A stretch of 64,000 nt of DNA from Marinomonas balearica (GTDB taxonomy: Bacteria; Pseudomonadota; Gammaproteobacteria; Pseudomonadales; Marinomonadaceae): the NCBI RefSeq assembly GCF_004362145.1, contig NZ_SNXC01000015.1, positions 252,991 through 316,990 of the forward strand, in the 5' to 3' direction. The translations under genes and the position numbers were made by a program. Each line of letters starts with the position of its first letter. The first letter of the stretch is position 1. The notes under the pieces are model-generated. The model saw only the letters and a program-made list of their open reading frames with translations, was not told where the DNA came from and did not search any database. Positions 46,898 through 56,840 of the stretch are shown in pieces.

Positions 46898-48298
46898 TTA
46901 AGCGGCATTCTTATGCACAAATCCTTTCCAAAAAGTCAAAAACACAATTTTAATATCCAGCCAGAGTGACCAGTTTTCTATATAGTGAAGATCAAATTCA
47001 ATGCGTTTTTCTAAATCCGTATCACCTCGCCATCCATTGATTTGTGCCCAGCCAGTGATGCCAGCTTTTACCATGTGTTTTTGCATATAACCTGGTATCT
47101 CATGTTTAAACTGATCAACAAACACAGTTCGTTCTGGTCTTGGACCCACAATTGACATGTCACCTTTTAAAACATTGATAAATTGCGGAAGTTCATCAAG
47201 GCTTGTCTTTCTGATAAATGCGCCAATTGGCGTCACAGACATTGTGGTTGCTCCCCCCCATTTCACCCCATCCTTCTCACTGTCTACGGACATAGAGCGA
47301 AACTTCAGCATGTTAAATGCTTTGCCGTTCCAGCTTACTCGTTCTTGCTTGTAAAATACAGGCCCTGGCGAAGTCAGTTTTACAGCTAATGCAAGGATTA
47401 GCATTATGGGGCTAATACAAAGCAAAATAATCGAAGCTAGTACTTTGTCTTCGATAGATTTGATAAAGCGGTTTTTGCCTTCCATCATAGGGGATGTAGT
47501 GACGTTGATGATAGGCATTCCAGCGACTTCAGTCATCGACTGATTTAACAGTCTAAAGCCAAACAAGTCTGGTACCATTCGGATGATGGCGGCACTTGAA
47601 TGTAGTGCTTTTTGCACATCTTGCATTGTTTCAGCCTCGCTCATAGGTAAGGCTATCCAGACTTGGTTGATTTGATATTCTGTTACCAAACGATCTAAAT
47701 CCTTAATATCACCAACTACTGGCACACTTTTAGGTAAGGCTGTTTTGATCTTGGCTTGTTTATCCGTCACGAACCCTGAAACTGTTAACCCAATGTTTGG
47801 ATTAAGAATTAGTTTGGCGGCAACCTGCTGACCTAGTTCGCCATCGCCCACAATCAAAATTCGACGAGCGTTAAATCCTTTGCCCCTTAGAAACCCTAGA
47901 ACTTTTCTCAATGAATATCGCGCAGTAACAATGAGGATAAGTGAGCTTGTAAACCAAGCGAACGTCCATTCCCGAGAGTATGAGTCTGAAGATTGCGTTA
48001 GGAATGCGCTGAATATTAATAATCCAAATGTGATGATGTTGGCAATAATCACCGTTTTAAGCTCTGAGAGGAAGGCTGTCCCTCGCCATCCGCGATAGGC
48101 TCCAAGGGACGCAAAAGTGACCTCGGCTATCAACATTCCGAGTAAAAGGGCATTTTTATAGCCCCGTGGTAGATCGTAGCTGTTTTGAAACCACCAGAAA
48201 CATGCTAACCCCGATGTAATAATGGCGATGGCATCCATAACTCGTAATGTTAGTCCAATTGATGCACTGTGTTCTTTTAATGCTTGACCAGCTTTCAT
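46898..48298 (-). CDS. wcaJ: undecaprenyl-phosphate glucose phosphotransferase (WcaJ-like)
   Basis: Starts lipid-linked repeat units by moving a sugar-1-phosphate, typically glucose, to undecaprenyl phosphate at the inner membrane. 466 residues: four N-terminal helices (about 13-120), a CoA-binding-like cytosolic domain (ILIVGDGELGQQV near 147), a fifth hydrophobic segment (about 280-300), and the catalytic domain with VFYKQERVSWNGKAFNMLKFRSM, TSLDELPQFINVLKGDMSIVGPRPE and GITGWAQINGWRGDTDLEKR. Last gene of the manC-manB-wcaJ run on the minus strand. The WcaJ subfamily length and layout are typical. Confidence 0.92.
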   Translation of the reverse strand: MKAGQALKEHSASIGLTLRVMDAIAIITSGLACFWWFQNSYDLPRGYKNALLLGMLIAEVTFASLGAYRGWRGTAFLSELKTVIIANIITFGLLIFSAFLTQSSDSYSREWTFAWFTSSLILIVTARYSLRKVLGFLRGKGFNARRILIVGDGELGQQVAAKLILNPNIGLTVSGFVTDKQAKIKTALPKSVPVVGDIKDLDRLVTEYQINQVWIALPMSEAETMQDVQKALHSSAAIIRMVPDLFGFRLLNQSMTEVAGMPIINVTTSPMMEGKNRFIKSIEDKVLASIILLCISPIMLILALAVKLTSPGPVFYKQERVSWNGKAFNMLKFRSMSVDSEKDGVKWGGATTMSVTPIGAFIRKTSLDELPQFINVLKGDMSIVGPRPERTVFVDQFKHEIPGYMQKHMVKAGITGWAQINGWRGDTDLEKRIEFDLHYIENWSLWLDIKIVFLTFWKGFVHKNAA

Positions 48299-48342
48299 TT
48301 TATAGTCCTAGAATCGGTAATACAGATGTTTAAACGACTCGA

Positions 48343-49788
48343 TCAAAGAGCTTTTAGTTTTTCGATTACACCAATTACGATTGAATCAGACAGCATTTGG
48401 TCGTCTGACTCGCTATAGCATCTTAATTCCGGTGCGTTACCTGACGGGCGGAGGTGGATTACTGTATCGTTTGATAAAATCATTCGGAGCCCGTCTATTT
48501 CATTGAATTGTTTGATGGCTACTTTGCTTGAATCGTCAAAGATGCTTAAGAGGTTATTTTGTTCGCTTAAATCTTCTTTGAGGCATGATATATAGTGTTT
48601 GCTTTTTTCACTCGGGATATCTTTAATTCTATCGCTTGCTGTGAAGCGCATGGGTAGGCTATTCACCAGTTCACTGATGGCTTTGTTTGCCTTAAACGCC
48701 ACAGCGAGTATCGCAAAAATAGGCAGAACTGAATCCCTAGTAGGGAGCGCTTCAAGTCTCTCGTTGTTTACATAAAATGCATTGCCAGTTAAAACACCGC
48801 CATTTGCTTCGTAGCCGACGACAGATGTACTTTGGTTCTCTGAAGAGAGTTGCTCCATCCCTTCGATGACATAAGGAGAGCCGATGCGAGTACGAAGTGT
48901 TACAAGCTTAGGATTAGATAACTCTAGAGCTGTATTGGCATTAATCGGGCAGCTGACATGTGTTGCTTTGAGGTATTGGGATACTAGAATTCCAACGATG
49001 TCACCTCGTAGCCATTTACCGTCTTCGTCACTGATAAGAGGTCGGTCACCATCCCCATCGGTGGATACGATGGCAGCTAGGTCATACTCTGCAGACCAAG
49101 ATAACGCTTTTTGTTGATCTTCTTTTGATACCGCTTCGGTATCAATCGGAATAAAGGTGTCAGTGCGCTCTAAAGAAACTACATCTGCCCCAAAGTGGCT
49201 AAGTAAATCTTTAATGGTATCTCTAGCAACACTTGAGTGTTCGTACACCCCAATGCGTTTTCCTTTCAAAAAACCATCTGGGAAAATAGATGCATATCGT
49301 TTTTTGAATGTTTCTAGTGCTTTATAATGGATAGTTACTTCATGAGCTGAACGCCCCTGCAAAGGATTATCTATAGCAATAGAATATGAGAGTATTGCTT
49401 GTTCGTGGGCTTTAGTAATTTCACCATGTGGGGTATAGAATTTAAAACCATTACGGTCAAAAGGGATATGACTGCCAGTTACCATGATACCTGGAATTTG
49501 CTGTGTCATGGCAAAATACGCTAGTGCTGGCGTTGGTAGCTCGCCACAGTAAATAACCTCTACATTCAGGTCTTCTGCTGCTAAGATCATTGCGTTAGCA
49601 ATAGAAGGGCTGCTCGGTCTAAGGTCAATACCGATAGCGACGGTTTGTGCACTAGGGCATACCTGTGTTAGAAATGCTCTAGCATAAGCGTAGTTAATTT
49701 GAGGCGTTAAGCTAGTGTCTAGGGCTCTTACTCCACTGGTGCCGAAACTTACATCTGCCTCGTTGCTGAGTTCTTTCAATGTTTTCAT
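48343..49788 (-). CDS. manB: phosphomannomutase (ManB/CpsG-like)
   Basis: Interconverts mannose-6-P and mannose-1-P for GDP-mannose. 481 residues from the ATG at 49788 (the frame extends two codons to a TTG at 49794). AGGA lies 11 nt upstream. Active-site motifs are MVTGSHIPFDRNGFKFY (phosphoserine), STDGDGDRPLISDEDG (metal loop), GYEANGGVLTG (sugar loop) and LRPSGNAPELR (phosphate loop). The TGSHIP form is the manB variant seen beside manC in many polysaccharide loci. It lies 18 nt after manC. Confidence 0.93.
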   Translation of the reverse strand: MKTLKELSNEADVSFGTSGVRALDTSLTPQINYAYARAFLTQVCPSAQTVAIGIDLRPSSPSIANAMILAAEDLNVEVIYCGELPTPALAYFAMTQQIPGIMVTGSHIPFDRNGFKFYTPHGEITKAHEQAILSYSIAIDNPLQGRSAHEVTIHYKALETFKKRYASIFPDGFLKGKRIGVYEHSSVARDTIKDLLSHFGADVVSLERTDTFIPIDTEAVSKEDQQKALSWSAEYDLAAIVSTDGDGDRPLISDEDGKWLRGDIVGILVSQYLKATHVSCPINANTALELSNPKLVTLRTRIGSPYVIEGMEQLSSENQSTSVVGYEANGGVLTGNAFYVNNERLEALPTRDSVLPIFAILAVAFKANKAISELVNSLPMRFTASDRIKDIPSEKSKHYISCLKEDLSEQNNLLSIFDDSSKVAIKQFNEIDGLRMILSNDTVIHLRPSGNAPELRCYSESDDQMLSDSIVIGVIEKLKAL

Positions 49789-49806
49789 ATACAAACTGTC
49801 CTGTGG

Positions 49807-51195
49807 CTATCGGCCATAGCGATCATTGAAACGAACAATATCATCCTCACCTAGGTAACTACCTGACTGAACTTCGATAAGTTCGAGAGGGATTTTACCT
49901 GGGTTTTCTAAAGCATGGATCTCACCAATTGGGATGTAAGTGGACTCATTTTCTGTTAGCAAAATCTCTTTGTCACCATTCTGGACTTTTGCTGTACCTG
50001 AGACGACTACCCAATGCTCCGCACGATGATGATGCATTTGGACGCTTAGTTTTTCACCGGGTTTCACCATGATTCGTTTAACTTGGTGGCGGTTACCTGA
50101 ATCTACCGTTTGATAGGTTCCCCATGGCCTGTGAACAGTAGTATGAAATGCGTGCTCTTTACGACCTTCTTTTTGGATGCGTTTAACAATTTTTTTGACA
50201 TGTTGAGCATTGTTTTTATCAATGACTAATACCGCGTCAGCGGTTTCAATAATGGCGAGATTGCTTACTCCAACTGCCGCCACTAGTCGAGACCTAGCAT
50301 TGATTAGAGTATTATTAGTGTCTTCTGCCATTACATCGCCGATCAAGACGTTTTGGTCGCTATCTTTTTCTGAGAAGTCATACAGTGCATCCCATGCGCC
50401 TATGTCACTCCAATCTCCCGAATAAGGGACTACTTTTGCTTTCTTCGTTAGTTCCATTACTGCGTAATCAATAGACTCTTCGGGACATTCGGAAAAAATT
50501 GTAGTGTCTACTCTGACAAAGTCCAGATCTTGTGACCTTTTCTCGTATGCTTTTGATACTGCTTGATATATGTCTTCACGGTGTGTTTTTAGTTCTGTTA
50601 AGAATGTGCGTGCTTTAAATAAAAACATGCCGCTATTCCACAAATAATCACCAGATGCCAGGTATTCTGTTGCTTTATCAGAATCAGGCTTCTCTACGAA
50701 TCGCTCCACATCAAAGTTTTGACCTGCTTTTATATAGCCGTAGCCTGTCTCTGGGCGTGTGGGCTGTATTCCAAAGGTCACCAGTTTGTTTTCTTTCGCT
50801 AGCGAAGTGGCTTGCAAAATTGCTTCTTCGAATGCATTAGTGTCGTTAATGACATGGTCTGCAGGTAAAACTAGAAGCATTGTGTCATCTGAGTTGACTT
50901 CTAGTGCTGCTAGGGTTATGGCGGGGGCGGTGTTGCGGCCAATAGGTTCGAGAACAATACGAGCGTCTTTGATACCAAGTTCTTGAAGTTGTTGTGCGAT
51001 TAGAAATCTGTGATCTTCGTTGCAAACTACAACCGGTTCTGAGACATCTAAGTGTTGGGTACGTTGTGCTGTTTGCTGTAATAAGGACAAATGATCGTGA
51101 GTAAGGTTTAAGCATTGCTTTGGAAAGTGCTCACGAGATAGCGGCCATAAACGACTACCCACGCCACCAGAAAGAATTACAGGTATGATCTTCAT
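49807..51195 (-). CDS. manC: mannose-1-P guanylyltransferase / mannose-6-P isomerase
   Basis: Bifunctional type II PMI enzyme making GDP-mannose and interconverting mannose-6-P and fructose-6-P. 462 residues. The N-terminal nucleotidyltransferase has ILSGGVGSRLWPLSRE (residues 7-22), VLPADHVI and RFVEKPD. The C-terminal cupin isomerase has HRPWGTYQTVDSG, KRIMVKPGEKLSVQMHHHRAEHW and ESTYIPIGEIHALENPGKIPLELIEVQSG. AAGGA SD. First gene of the manC-manB-wcaJ run. Confidence 0.96.
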   Translation of the reverse strand: MKIIPVILSGGVGSRLWPLSREHFPKQCLNLTHDHLSLLQQTAQRTQHLDVSEPVVVCNEDHRFLIAQQLQELGIKDARIVLEPIGRNTAPAITLAALEVNSDDTMLLVLPADHVINDTNAFEEAILQATSLAKENKLVTFGIQPTRPETGYGYIKAGQNFDVERFVEKPDSDKATEYLASGDYLWNSGMFLFKARTFLTELKTHREDIYQAVSKAYEKRSQDLDFVRVDTTIFSECPEESIDYAVMELTKKAKVVPYSGDWSDIGAWDALYDFSEKDSDQNVLIGDVMAEDTNNTLINARSRLVAAVGVSNLAIIETADAVLVIDKNNAQHVKKIVKRIQKEGRKEHAFHTTVHRPWGTYQTVDSGNRHQVKRIMVKPGEKLSVQMHHHRAEHWVVVSGTAKVQNGDKEILLTENESTYIPIGEIHALENPGKIPLELIEVQSGSYLGEDDIVRFNDRYGR

Positions 51196-51369
51196 TATAA
51201 GTCCTTTAGTACATAAATCGGAAAAGAGTTGTATCTTAAAGAAAAAGCTTAAGGTTGAAGAGTGATACTACTCTGCGAATAAGTGCTCCAGCTTATCAAA
51301 AAATAGCCAGATTAGAAATTCATTTAAATAGCCTATAAAATACTTCGATCTTAAATGGAGTGTTTCGCA

Positions 51370-52599
51370 ATGATGTGGTTTGATCGAGGTTTGTGGTGGC
51401 TAGCTGGTTTGAGTTTGATGTTATCTTTAGTTGTTCCTAATGGCTACAGTATTGGCATGGCCATGTTGTTTTTAGCCAGTTTATTTGCCTTTTTTCTTAA
51501 GGTTACCCCTTCCCTTACTAAACAAGATAGAGCTCTTTTTTTTGTCTTAGTTACCTACTTTCTGCTTATGGTGTTATTTGTTTACTTAGATGGTTGGCAT
51601 GTCAGAGAGTTAGATCGGCCTTCAAGATTTTTGTTTGTTCTCCCTGTCATGCTTTTGTTGTTAGGCCGCAATGGTCAGCGCATAGCGCTTTGGGTGGGGG
51701 TAATTATAGGCGCTTATGGTGCTTTTGGCGTTGCTGTATATGAGCGATTTTTATTGAATTATGATAGAGCGCAAGGTGGCGAGCACTCAATTATGTTTGG
51801 TGATACTTCTATGCTATTGGGTTTATTGTCTGCCGTTGCGACACTATTTTTCTTGTCTAGGCGACAATTCTTATTTTCAATACTAGCATTATTTGCCAGC
51901 ATTGCTGGCATTATGGGGTCTTTGTTATCGGGCTCTCGGGGAGGGTGGGTAGCTTTGCCGCTAATTATGTTTTTTATTCTTTGGCAAAGCCGCGAACTTC
52001 TTGGAAAGAAGCTATTGTCAATGATTTGTATTGCTGGAATTGTCAGCATCACAGCCGTTCTAAATATACCTAACTTAAATGTATCCAAACGCCTTTATGA
52101 TGCCGTACATAATGTTCAAGCTTATATTGATGGAAACCCAGATTCATCTGTTGGCCTGAGGTTTGAGATGTGGAAAGCGAATTTGTATTTGTTTACAACT
52201 GCACCAGTATTAGGTGTGGGAGAATACCGTGGTATGGAGCTAAAAAAGCAATTAGCGGATGAAGGAAAGATGGCGCGACCTGCCGCTCAATTCTCTCACG
52301 CCCATAATGAATATATTGATGCTTTGGGTCTACGTGGGATTGTCGGCTTTCTCGCATTAATGGCAGTTTATCTTGTTCCGCTTCGCTTATTCCTAGCAAA
52401 GATGCGTGAATACAAAGATAACTGGAATGTAAAAGCTTACGCTATGGCCGGGGCTTTAGTTCCGATGAGTTATATGGATTTTGCGTTAACACAATCGATG
52501 TTTAGTCACAATATCGGTGTAATGATGTATGTATTTCCAATAGTCTTTTTCTGGGCAGCTACAAGGTGGGCTGAGCGAGAAGAGAAAGGAGAGGTTTAG
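51370..52599 (+). CDS. O-antigen ligase family membrane protein (WaaL-like)
   Basis: 409 residues from the ATG at 51370, which has TGGAGTG 8 nt upstream; an ATG five codons earlier (51355) would put that SD in the coding region. About 11-12 transmembrane helices, with the large periplasmic loop of the Wzy_C/O-antigen ligase family near the C-terminal third. That loop contains GLRFEMWKANLYLF, GVGEYRG and AQFSHAHNEYIDALGLRGIVG; the H-x-HNEY motif is typical. Likely transfers undecaprenyl-linked polysaccharide to lipid A-core. A strong terminator follows. Confidence 0.85.
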   Translation: MMWFDRGLWWLAGLSLMLSLVVPNGYSIGMAMLFLASLFAFFLKVTPSLTKQDRALFFVLVTYFLLMVLFVYLDGWHVRELDRPSRFLFVLPVMLLLLGRNGQRIALWVGVIIGAYGAFGVAVYERFLLNYDRAQGGEHSIMFGDTSMLLGLLSAVATLFFLSRRQFLFSILALFASIAGIMGSLLSGSRGGWVALPLIMFFILWQSRELLGKKLLSMICIAGIVSITAVLNIPNLNVSKRLYDAVHNVQAYIDGNPDSSVGLRFEMWKANLYLFTTAPVLGVGEYRGMELKKQLADEGKMARPAAQFSHAHNEYIDALGLRGIVGFLALMAVYLVPLRLFLAKMREYKDNWNVKAYAMAGALVPMSYMDFALTQSMFSHNIGVMMYVFPIVFFWAATRWAEREEKGEV

Positions 52600-52603
52600 A
52601 TTC

Positions 52604-52634
52604 AAAAGAGTAGGAGGTCGTCTCCTACTCTTTT
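52604..52634. terminator. bidirectional terminator between ligase gene and galE
   Basis: AAAAGAGTAGGAG and CTCCTACTCTTTT pair perfectly (13 bp) around a five-base loop, just past the ligase stop and just before the galE stop on the other strand. A- and T-tracts on either side serve both directions. Confidence 0.9.
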
Positions 52635-52643
52635 ATGTCCAGG

Positions 52644-53666
52644 CTAAGAACTATAACCGTTGGGGTTATTACTTTGCCAGTTCCACGAGTCGCGACACAT
52701 TGCATTGAGGTCCAGTTCTACTGACCAGTCTAGGTTGTCTTTCGCTTTATTTGCATCCGCATAGAATTCTGCAATATCTCCAGCGCGGCGCGGTACAATC
52801 TCGTAAGCGATAGTTTGACCGCTCGCTTTTTCAAATGCTTTCACTACATCTAAGACACTGTAACCTTTTCCTGCGCCGAGGTTATAAGCTTCAATGGAAG
52901 GGGTTGTTTGTAGGTTTAATTTTTCCAATGCTTTGATATGGCCTCTAGCAAGGTCAACAACATGGATATAATCTCTGACACCAGTTCCGTCTTGCGTTGG
53001 ATAATCTCCTCCAAAAATGCTTAGCTTTTGTCTTTTACCGACAGCAACTTGAGTGATGAAGGGCATTAAGTTATTTGGGATACCGTTTGGGTCTTCTCCA
53101 ATTCGTCCACTTGGATGTGCTCCCACAGGGTTAAAGTAACGTAATAACGATATGTTCCAGCGCGGGTCGGCATTAAAATTATCTTGTAAAAATTGCTCTA
53201 TCATTACTTTTGTACGGCCATAGGGACTCGTTGAAGATAGAGGAAAGTGCTCAATATATGGAATAGGGTTATCTTCACCATAGACTGTTGCTGATGAGCT
53301 AAATACAAAATTAAAGACGTTAGCTTCTTGCATGCACTCAAGTAACATGAGTGTACCAGTTAAGTTGTTATGATAGTAAGTGAGTGGTATTTTTGTAGAT
53401 TCTCCAACAGCCTTTAAGCCAGCGAAGTGGATCACACTATCTATGTTATGTTTGGAAAACACTTTTTTAATGTCTGACTTGTTCAAAAGGTCATACGGGT
53501 AGAACGTTAAAGATTTCCCAGTAATTTGTTGAACTCGTTCAAGCGATACCTGATTTGAGTTAATTAGATTATCAACGACTATGACCTCATAGTTTCTTTC
53601 TAGTAGTTCTACGCATGTATGGCTACCAATAAAGCCTGCTCCACCTGTCACTAGTATTGTCTGCAT
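52644..53666 (-). CDS. galE: UDP-glucose 4-epimerase
   Basis: NAD+-dependent UDP-Glc/UDP-Gal interconversion. 340 residues from the ATG at 53666, with AAGGAG 7 nt upstream; a TTG one codon earlier is too near the SD. Motifs: [43 protein letters not shown], catalytic YGRTKVMIE (YxxxK), [18 protein letters not shown] and [14 protein letters not shown]. Supplies UDP-galactose (or GalNAc) to the neighbouring glycan locus. Confidence 0.96.
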   Translation of the reverse strand: MQTILVTGGAGFIGSHTCVELLERNYEVIVVDNLINSNQVSLERVQQITGKSLTFYPYDLLNKSDIKKVFSKHNIDSVIHFAGLKAVGESTKIPLTYYHNNLTGTLMLLECMQEANVFNFVFSSSATVYGEDNPIPYIEHFPLSSTSPYGRTKVMIEQFLQDNFNADPRWNISLLRYFNPVGAHPSGRIGEDPNGIPNNLMPFITQVAVGKRQKLSIFGGDYPTQDGTGVRDYIHVVDLARGHIKALEKLNLQTTPSIEAYNLGAGKGYSVLDVVKAFEKASGQTIAYEIVPRRAGDIAEFYADANKAKDNLDWSVELDLNAMCRDSWNWQSNNPNGYSS

Positions 53667-53758
53667 CAATTGACTCCTTTTAAATATAGAAGATCATAAC
53701 ATAGCGCCTCTTAACGTGGCAGTCCCTGAAACTAGCGTCATTTAGACGAGAATAAAAC

Positions 53759-53788
53759 AAAAACCGGCCTCAAATGAGGCCGGTTTTT
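53759..53788. terminator. terminator downstream of fkpA-like gene
   Basis: AAACCGGCCTCA and TGAGGCCGGTTT form a 12-bp GC-rich stem with an AAA-flanked short loop, bounded by A-runs and T-runs. It sits 41 nt past the isomerase stop on the minus strand and ends that transcript. Confidence 0.9.
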
Positions 53789-53828
53789 GACGTTTGAACG
53801 TTTTATTTATAGAGCGTTCTATCGCTTC

Positions 53829-54554
53829 TTACTCTGCTTTCGTTTCTTCTGCAGGAATTTCCGCTTTTTCGATATCTAATAGTTCAACAACAAACTTAAG
53901 TGCAGAGTTTGCTGGAATTGGTCCTGTGCCACCTGGGCCGTATGCAAGGTCAGAAGGGATGTAAAGTTCGTATTTAGAACCTACAGACATAAGTTGTAAG
54001 CCTTCTGTCCAGCCCGGGATAACTTGGTTAAGAGGGAAAGAGATTGGCTCGCCACGTTTGTAAGAGCTGTCGAACTCAGTGCCGTCGATTAGCGTGCCTG
54101 CATAGTGTACTTTTACAGTGTCTTCTGCGGCTGGTTTATCACCATCGCCTTGAGTAACGACTTTATACAGTAGCCCAGATTCTGTTTTCTCAACACCTTC
54201 TTCAGCTTCTTTTTCAGCTAACCAAGCGTCAGACTTTGCTTTTTGTTCTTCAGCTAATTGTGCTTGTTCTGCTTGAACTTGAGCCATTTTTTCTTGTTGG
54301 AATGCTTGGATAACTTGTTGAACTTCTTCTTGGCTCATTTGAGGTTCATTGTCTTGGAAGATGTCTTTGAATCCAGCAATAAATGCATCAATATCGATAT
54401 CCGTTTCATTGAAGGTTTGAGCAACATTACCACCTACTGCTGCGCCGATTCCGTATCCCAACTTTTGTTCTTTGCTGGTTAGGTCAGTTGTAGTTTCTGC
54501 GTTTGCAAAAGAAACGGACGACATAACAAGTGCTGCAATAATCGTTTTTTTCAT
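53829..54554 (-). CDS. periplasmic FKBP-type peptidyl-prolyl isomerase (FkpA/Mip-like)
   Basis: 241 residues. Signal peptide MKKTIIAALVMSSVSFANA. An N-terminal dimerisation domain follows (QKLGYGIGAAVGGNVAQ, then FIAGFKDIF) and a long Gln/Glu/Ala-rich linker helix (about 75-118). The FKBP domain (about 125-232) has VKVHYAGTLIDGTEFDSSYKRGEP, FPLNQVIPGWTEGLQLM and YELYIPSDLAYGPGG. This is the V-shaped dimeric chaperone layout of FkpA and Mip, assisting folding in the periplasm. It ends in an acidic Ala/Glu tail. Confidence 0.93.
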   Translation of the reverse strand: MKKTIIAALVMSSVSFANAETTTDLTSKEQKLGYGIGAAVGGNVAQTFNETDIDIDAFIAGFKDIFQDNEPQMSQEEVQQVIQAFQQEKMAQVQAEQAQLAEEQKAKSDAWLAEKEAEEGVEKTESGLLYKVVTQGDGDKPAAEDTVKVHYAGTLIDGTEFDSSYKRGEPISFPLNQVIPGWTEGLQLMSVGSKYELYIPSDLAYGPGGTGPIPANSALKFVVELLDIEKAEIPAEETKAE

Positions 54555-54964
54555 AAAATAGTTCCATGACTTATGTGGATGTTACTTCAATATTCGAAGC
54601 ATCGTAGGGTTTTTAGTTGGGGCGAATTGTTGAATTTCAACAGTATTACTAAAAGAGGTCGTAGAGAAGTTTAGTAATTTGCCTTGTGCTTTCGTATCGT
54701 AATTAGACAACGTTTTATCGCAATTTGATGACATTTTTTTGAAAAAGCCTCTAATTGGATAATCACTTACCAAAGTGACGCCTTCACCTGTACACATTTG
54801 AGTCTCAACGAATTAAAAGCACAAGGCATGATTTGGATTTTGGGTCAGGAATATTGCTTTCGCAACGGCCTTTACAATAAGGTGACGGAATTTATCAAAT
54901 CGACTTTTTCTTTTCCAAAAATTTCAACATTGTACTTGGAACTACTTGAGTGAATAGAAATACA
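54555..54964. other. intergenic region, fkpA-like / yfcL
   Basis: 410 bp on the upstream side of the isomerase gene. It contains only the doubtful 71-codon frame at 54582-54797. The stretch 54798-54964 should hold the promoter for the isomerase gene and the 3' flank of yfcL; I see no hairpin or RNA gene there. Confidence 0.4.
54582..54797 (-). CDS. possible small protein upstream of fkpA-like gene
   Basis: 71 residues if started at the ATG at 54797. The composition is protein-like (Ser/Thr/Lys-rich, two Cys, KNPTMLRILK end), the frame is open for five codons before the ATG, and it lies 27 nt from the isomerase gene on the same strand. There is no clear SD, no signal peptide in this frame and no family I recognise. 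It may be a remnant of a longer secreted protein. The rest of the 410-bp gap (54798-54964) shows nothing convincing. Confidence 0.3.
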   Translation of the reverse strand: MCTGEGVTLVSDYPIRGFFKKMSSNCDKTLSNYDTKAQGKLLNFSTTSFSNTVEIQQFAPTKNPTMLRILK

Positions 54965-55243
54965 TTAGTCTGCTGATGGCGTATTCGTTACTTTTTCCCA
55001 TAAAAGATTAACCGCGTTTTTATCTTGATCCGTTAAGTTTTCCGCGGAAATGGTGGCTTGCAACTCGTCGTAAAAGTATTGATCAAACGTAACGCAAGCA
55101 TCGCCTTCAACACTGCTGTGGAGACCAAGAAGCCCCATGATGTAGGCACAGTAGAAAAGTTCGTCGCTATCTTGAGTTGCGTGTTCGATAGCGCGAAGTT
55201 GCTCTGTCAGTTGGTCGGCACGTTCTGAGAAGTGGGTTGTCAT
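54965..55243 (-). CDS. yfcL: YfcL family protein
   Basis: 92-residue cytosolic helical protein. The DSDELFYCAYIMGLLGLHSSVEGD block and the ending NLTDQDKNAVNLLWEKV correspond to E. coli YfcL (DDELFASGYLRGHL, LSPRDQALVTDMWENL). Function unknown. It lies downstream of mqo but beyond a strong terminator, so it is probably expressed separately. Confidence 0.8.
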   Translation of the reverse strand: MTTHFSERADQLTEQLRAIEHATQDSDELFYCAYIMGLLGLHSSVEGDACVTFDQYFYDELQATISAENLTDQDKNAVNLLWEKVTNTPSAD

Positions 55244-55302
55244 AATGAAGCTCGTATATTGTTTGATTGTGCAGTTTGATGCGTGTTTAGAAGAGTTTTA
55301 AT

Positions 55303-55336
55303 ATAAAAAAGCCGAGAGTGTTCTCGGCTTTTTTAT
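55303..55336 (-). terminator. intrinsic terminator of mqo
   Basis: AAGCCGAGA and TCTCGGCTT pair around a GTGT loop, extended by six A:T pairs and ending in a six-T run. It lies 14 nt past the mqo stop on the minus strand. Confidence 0.93.
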
Positions 55337-55349
55337 TAATTAAGGTAGC

Positions 55350-56840
55350 TTAAGTTTGAGGTTGCTCTGGGGCTAATTGAAGTGTATTTAGTGTCTGTTT
55401 TCTCACTTCAAGCAGTAGATCGCTATTTTCAATCAAGGATTGTCCATAAGAAGGAACCATTTCTTTCATCTTAGTTTGCCATTCTGAACCAGAAATACGC
55501 TCTTTAAAGCAGCTTTCTAAGATCTTAATCATGGTGTTAACCGTGGTTGATGCACCAGGCGATGCGCCAAGAAGAGCGGCTAGTGTGCCATCTTCAGAGG
55601 TGATTGCTTCAGTACCGAATTCCAGTTTACCACCGCCATCGGTTTTCTTGATGATTTGAACACGTTGTCCGGCATATGCCAGTTTCCAGTCTTCATTTTT
55701 TGCTTCAGGGAAGAACGTGCGCAAAGAGTCACAACGGTCGCTGTGCGATTGCTTAACTTCGCTGACTAGGTATTTAGTCAGGTCCATATTGTTCTTTCCG
55801 ACGCTTAACATCGGGATTAAATTGTCTGCTTGGACACTTTTAAACAGGTCTAGCTTAGAGCCATTTTTCAGGAACTTCGTAGTGAATCCGGCAAATGGGC
55901 CAAATAGAATGGCACGTTTTCCGTCGATAATTCGAGTGTCTAAGTGTGGAACGGACATTGGGGGAGCGCCAATTGGTGCAGCGCCGTATACTTTGGCATA
56001 GTGTTGTTCTACTAGTTCTGGTTTCTCGCAGACAAGCCATTGGCCACTGACAGGGAAGCCACCGTATCCTTTGGCTTCTTTAATACCAGACTTTTGCAAA
56101 AGTGGTAATGCGCCACCACCAGCCCCTAAGAAGACAAACTTTGCGTTTACTTTGTTGTTTTTACCATTTTGGTTGAACTCAACATCCCACGATCCATCTT
56201 TTTGTTGCTTCAGATCGGAAACATTTGCATTCAGTTCAACATTAAAATCGCTCAGAGACGTAAGGTGTTTAGTCATATTACGAGCGATAGCGCCGAAGTT
56301 AACATCTGAGCCGTGTTCGATTCGAGTCGCAGCTAGCTTTTCGGTATTGGTGCGTTGACGCATAATCAGTGGCATCCACTCAGTAAGAGTATCGATGTCT
56401 TCTGAATATTTCATTTCTTTAAAGGCTGGATGGGCGCTCATTGCTTCGTAACGAGATTTCAGCGCTTTAACGTTATCTTCACCCCAAACAAAACTCAAAT
56501 GAGGAACGCGATTTATAAACTCTTTGGGGGAGGGTAGAAGGCCTTTATTGACCAAATACGACCAGAATTGAAGGCTTACTTCAAACGCAGTATTGATGTT
56601 GACTGCCTTGTCAATATTCATCGTTCCGTCTGCGTTTTCCGATGTATAGTTGAGCTCGCAATATGCCGCGTGTCCAGTTCCTGCGTTATTCCAACCATCG
56701 GTACTTTCTTGAGCAATGTTACCTAATCGCTCAAGCATGGTAATTGAAATCGTAGGGTCAAGCTCTTTTAATAGCACTCCAAGGGTAGTACTCATCGCAC
56801 CCGCCCCGACCAATAATACATCTACAGAATTTGTGGTCAT
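55350..56840 (-). CDS. mqo: malate:quinone oxidoreductase
   Basis: FAD-dependent, membrane-associated oxidation of malate to oxaloacetate, feeding electrons to quinone. 496 residues from the ATG at 56840; a TTG at 56864 is in frame but unlikely. The FAD-binding N-terminus reads VDVLLVGAGAMSTTLGVLL. Family blocks: TMLERLGNIAQESTDGWNNAGTGHA, FLGAGGGALPLLQKSGI, GGFPVSGQWLVC, HLDTRIIDGKRAILFGPFAGF and LLGASPGASTTV. Monocistronic, with its own terminator. Suggests malate oxidation by the quinone route. Confidence 0.95.
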   Translation of the reverse strand: MTTNSVDVLLVGAGAMSTTLGVLLKELDPTISITMLERLGNIAQESTDGWNNAGTGHAAYCELNYTSENADGTMNIDKAVNINTAFEVSLQFWSYLVNKGLLPSPKEFINRVPHLSFVWGEDNVKALKSRYEAMSAHPAFKEMKYSEDIDTLTEWMPLIMRQRTNTEKLAATRIEHGSDVNFGAIARNMTKHLTSLSDFNVELNANVSDLKQQKDGSWDVEFNQNGKNNKVNAKFVFLGAGGGALPLLQKSGIKEAKGYGGFPVSGQWLVCEKPELVEQHYAKVYGAAPIGAPPMSVPHLDTRIIDGKRAILFGPFAGFTTKFLKNGSKLDLFKSVQADNLIPMLSVGKNNMDLTKYLVSEVKQSHSDRCDSLRTFFPEAKNEDWKLAYAGQRVQIIKKTDGGGKLEFGTEAITSEDGTLAALLGASPGASTTVNTMIKILESCFKERISGSEWQTKMKEMVPSYGQSLIENSDLLLEVRKQTLNTLQLAPEQPQT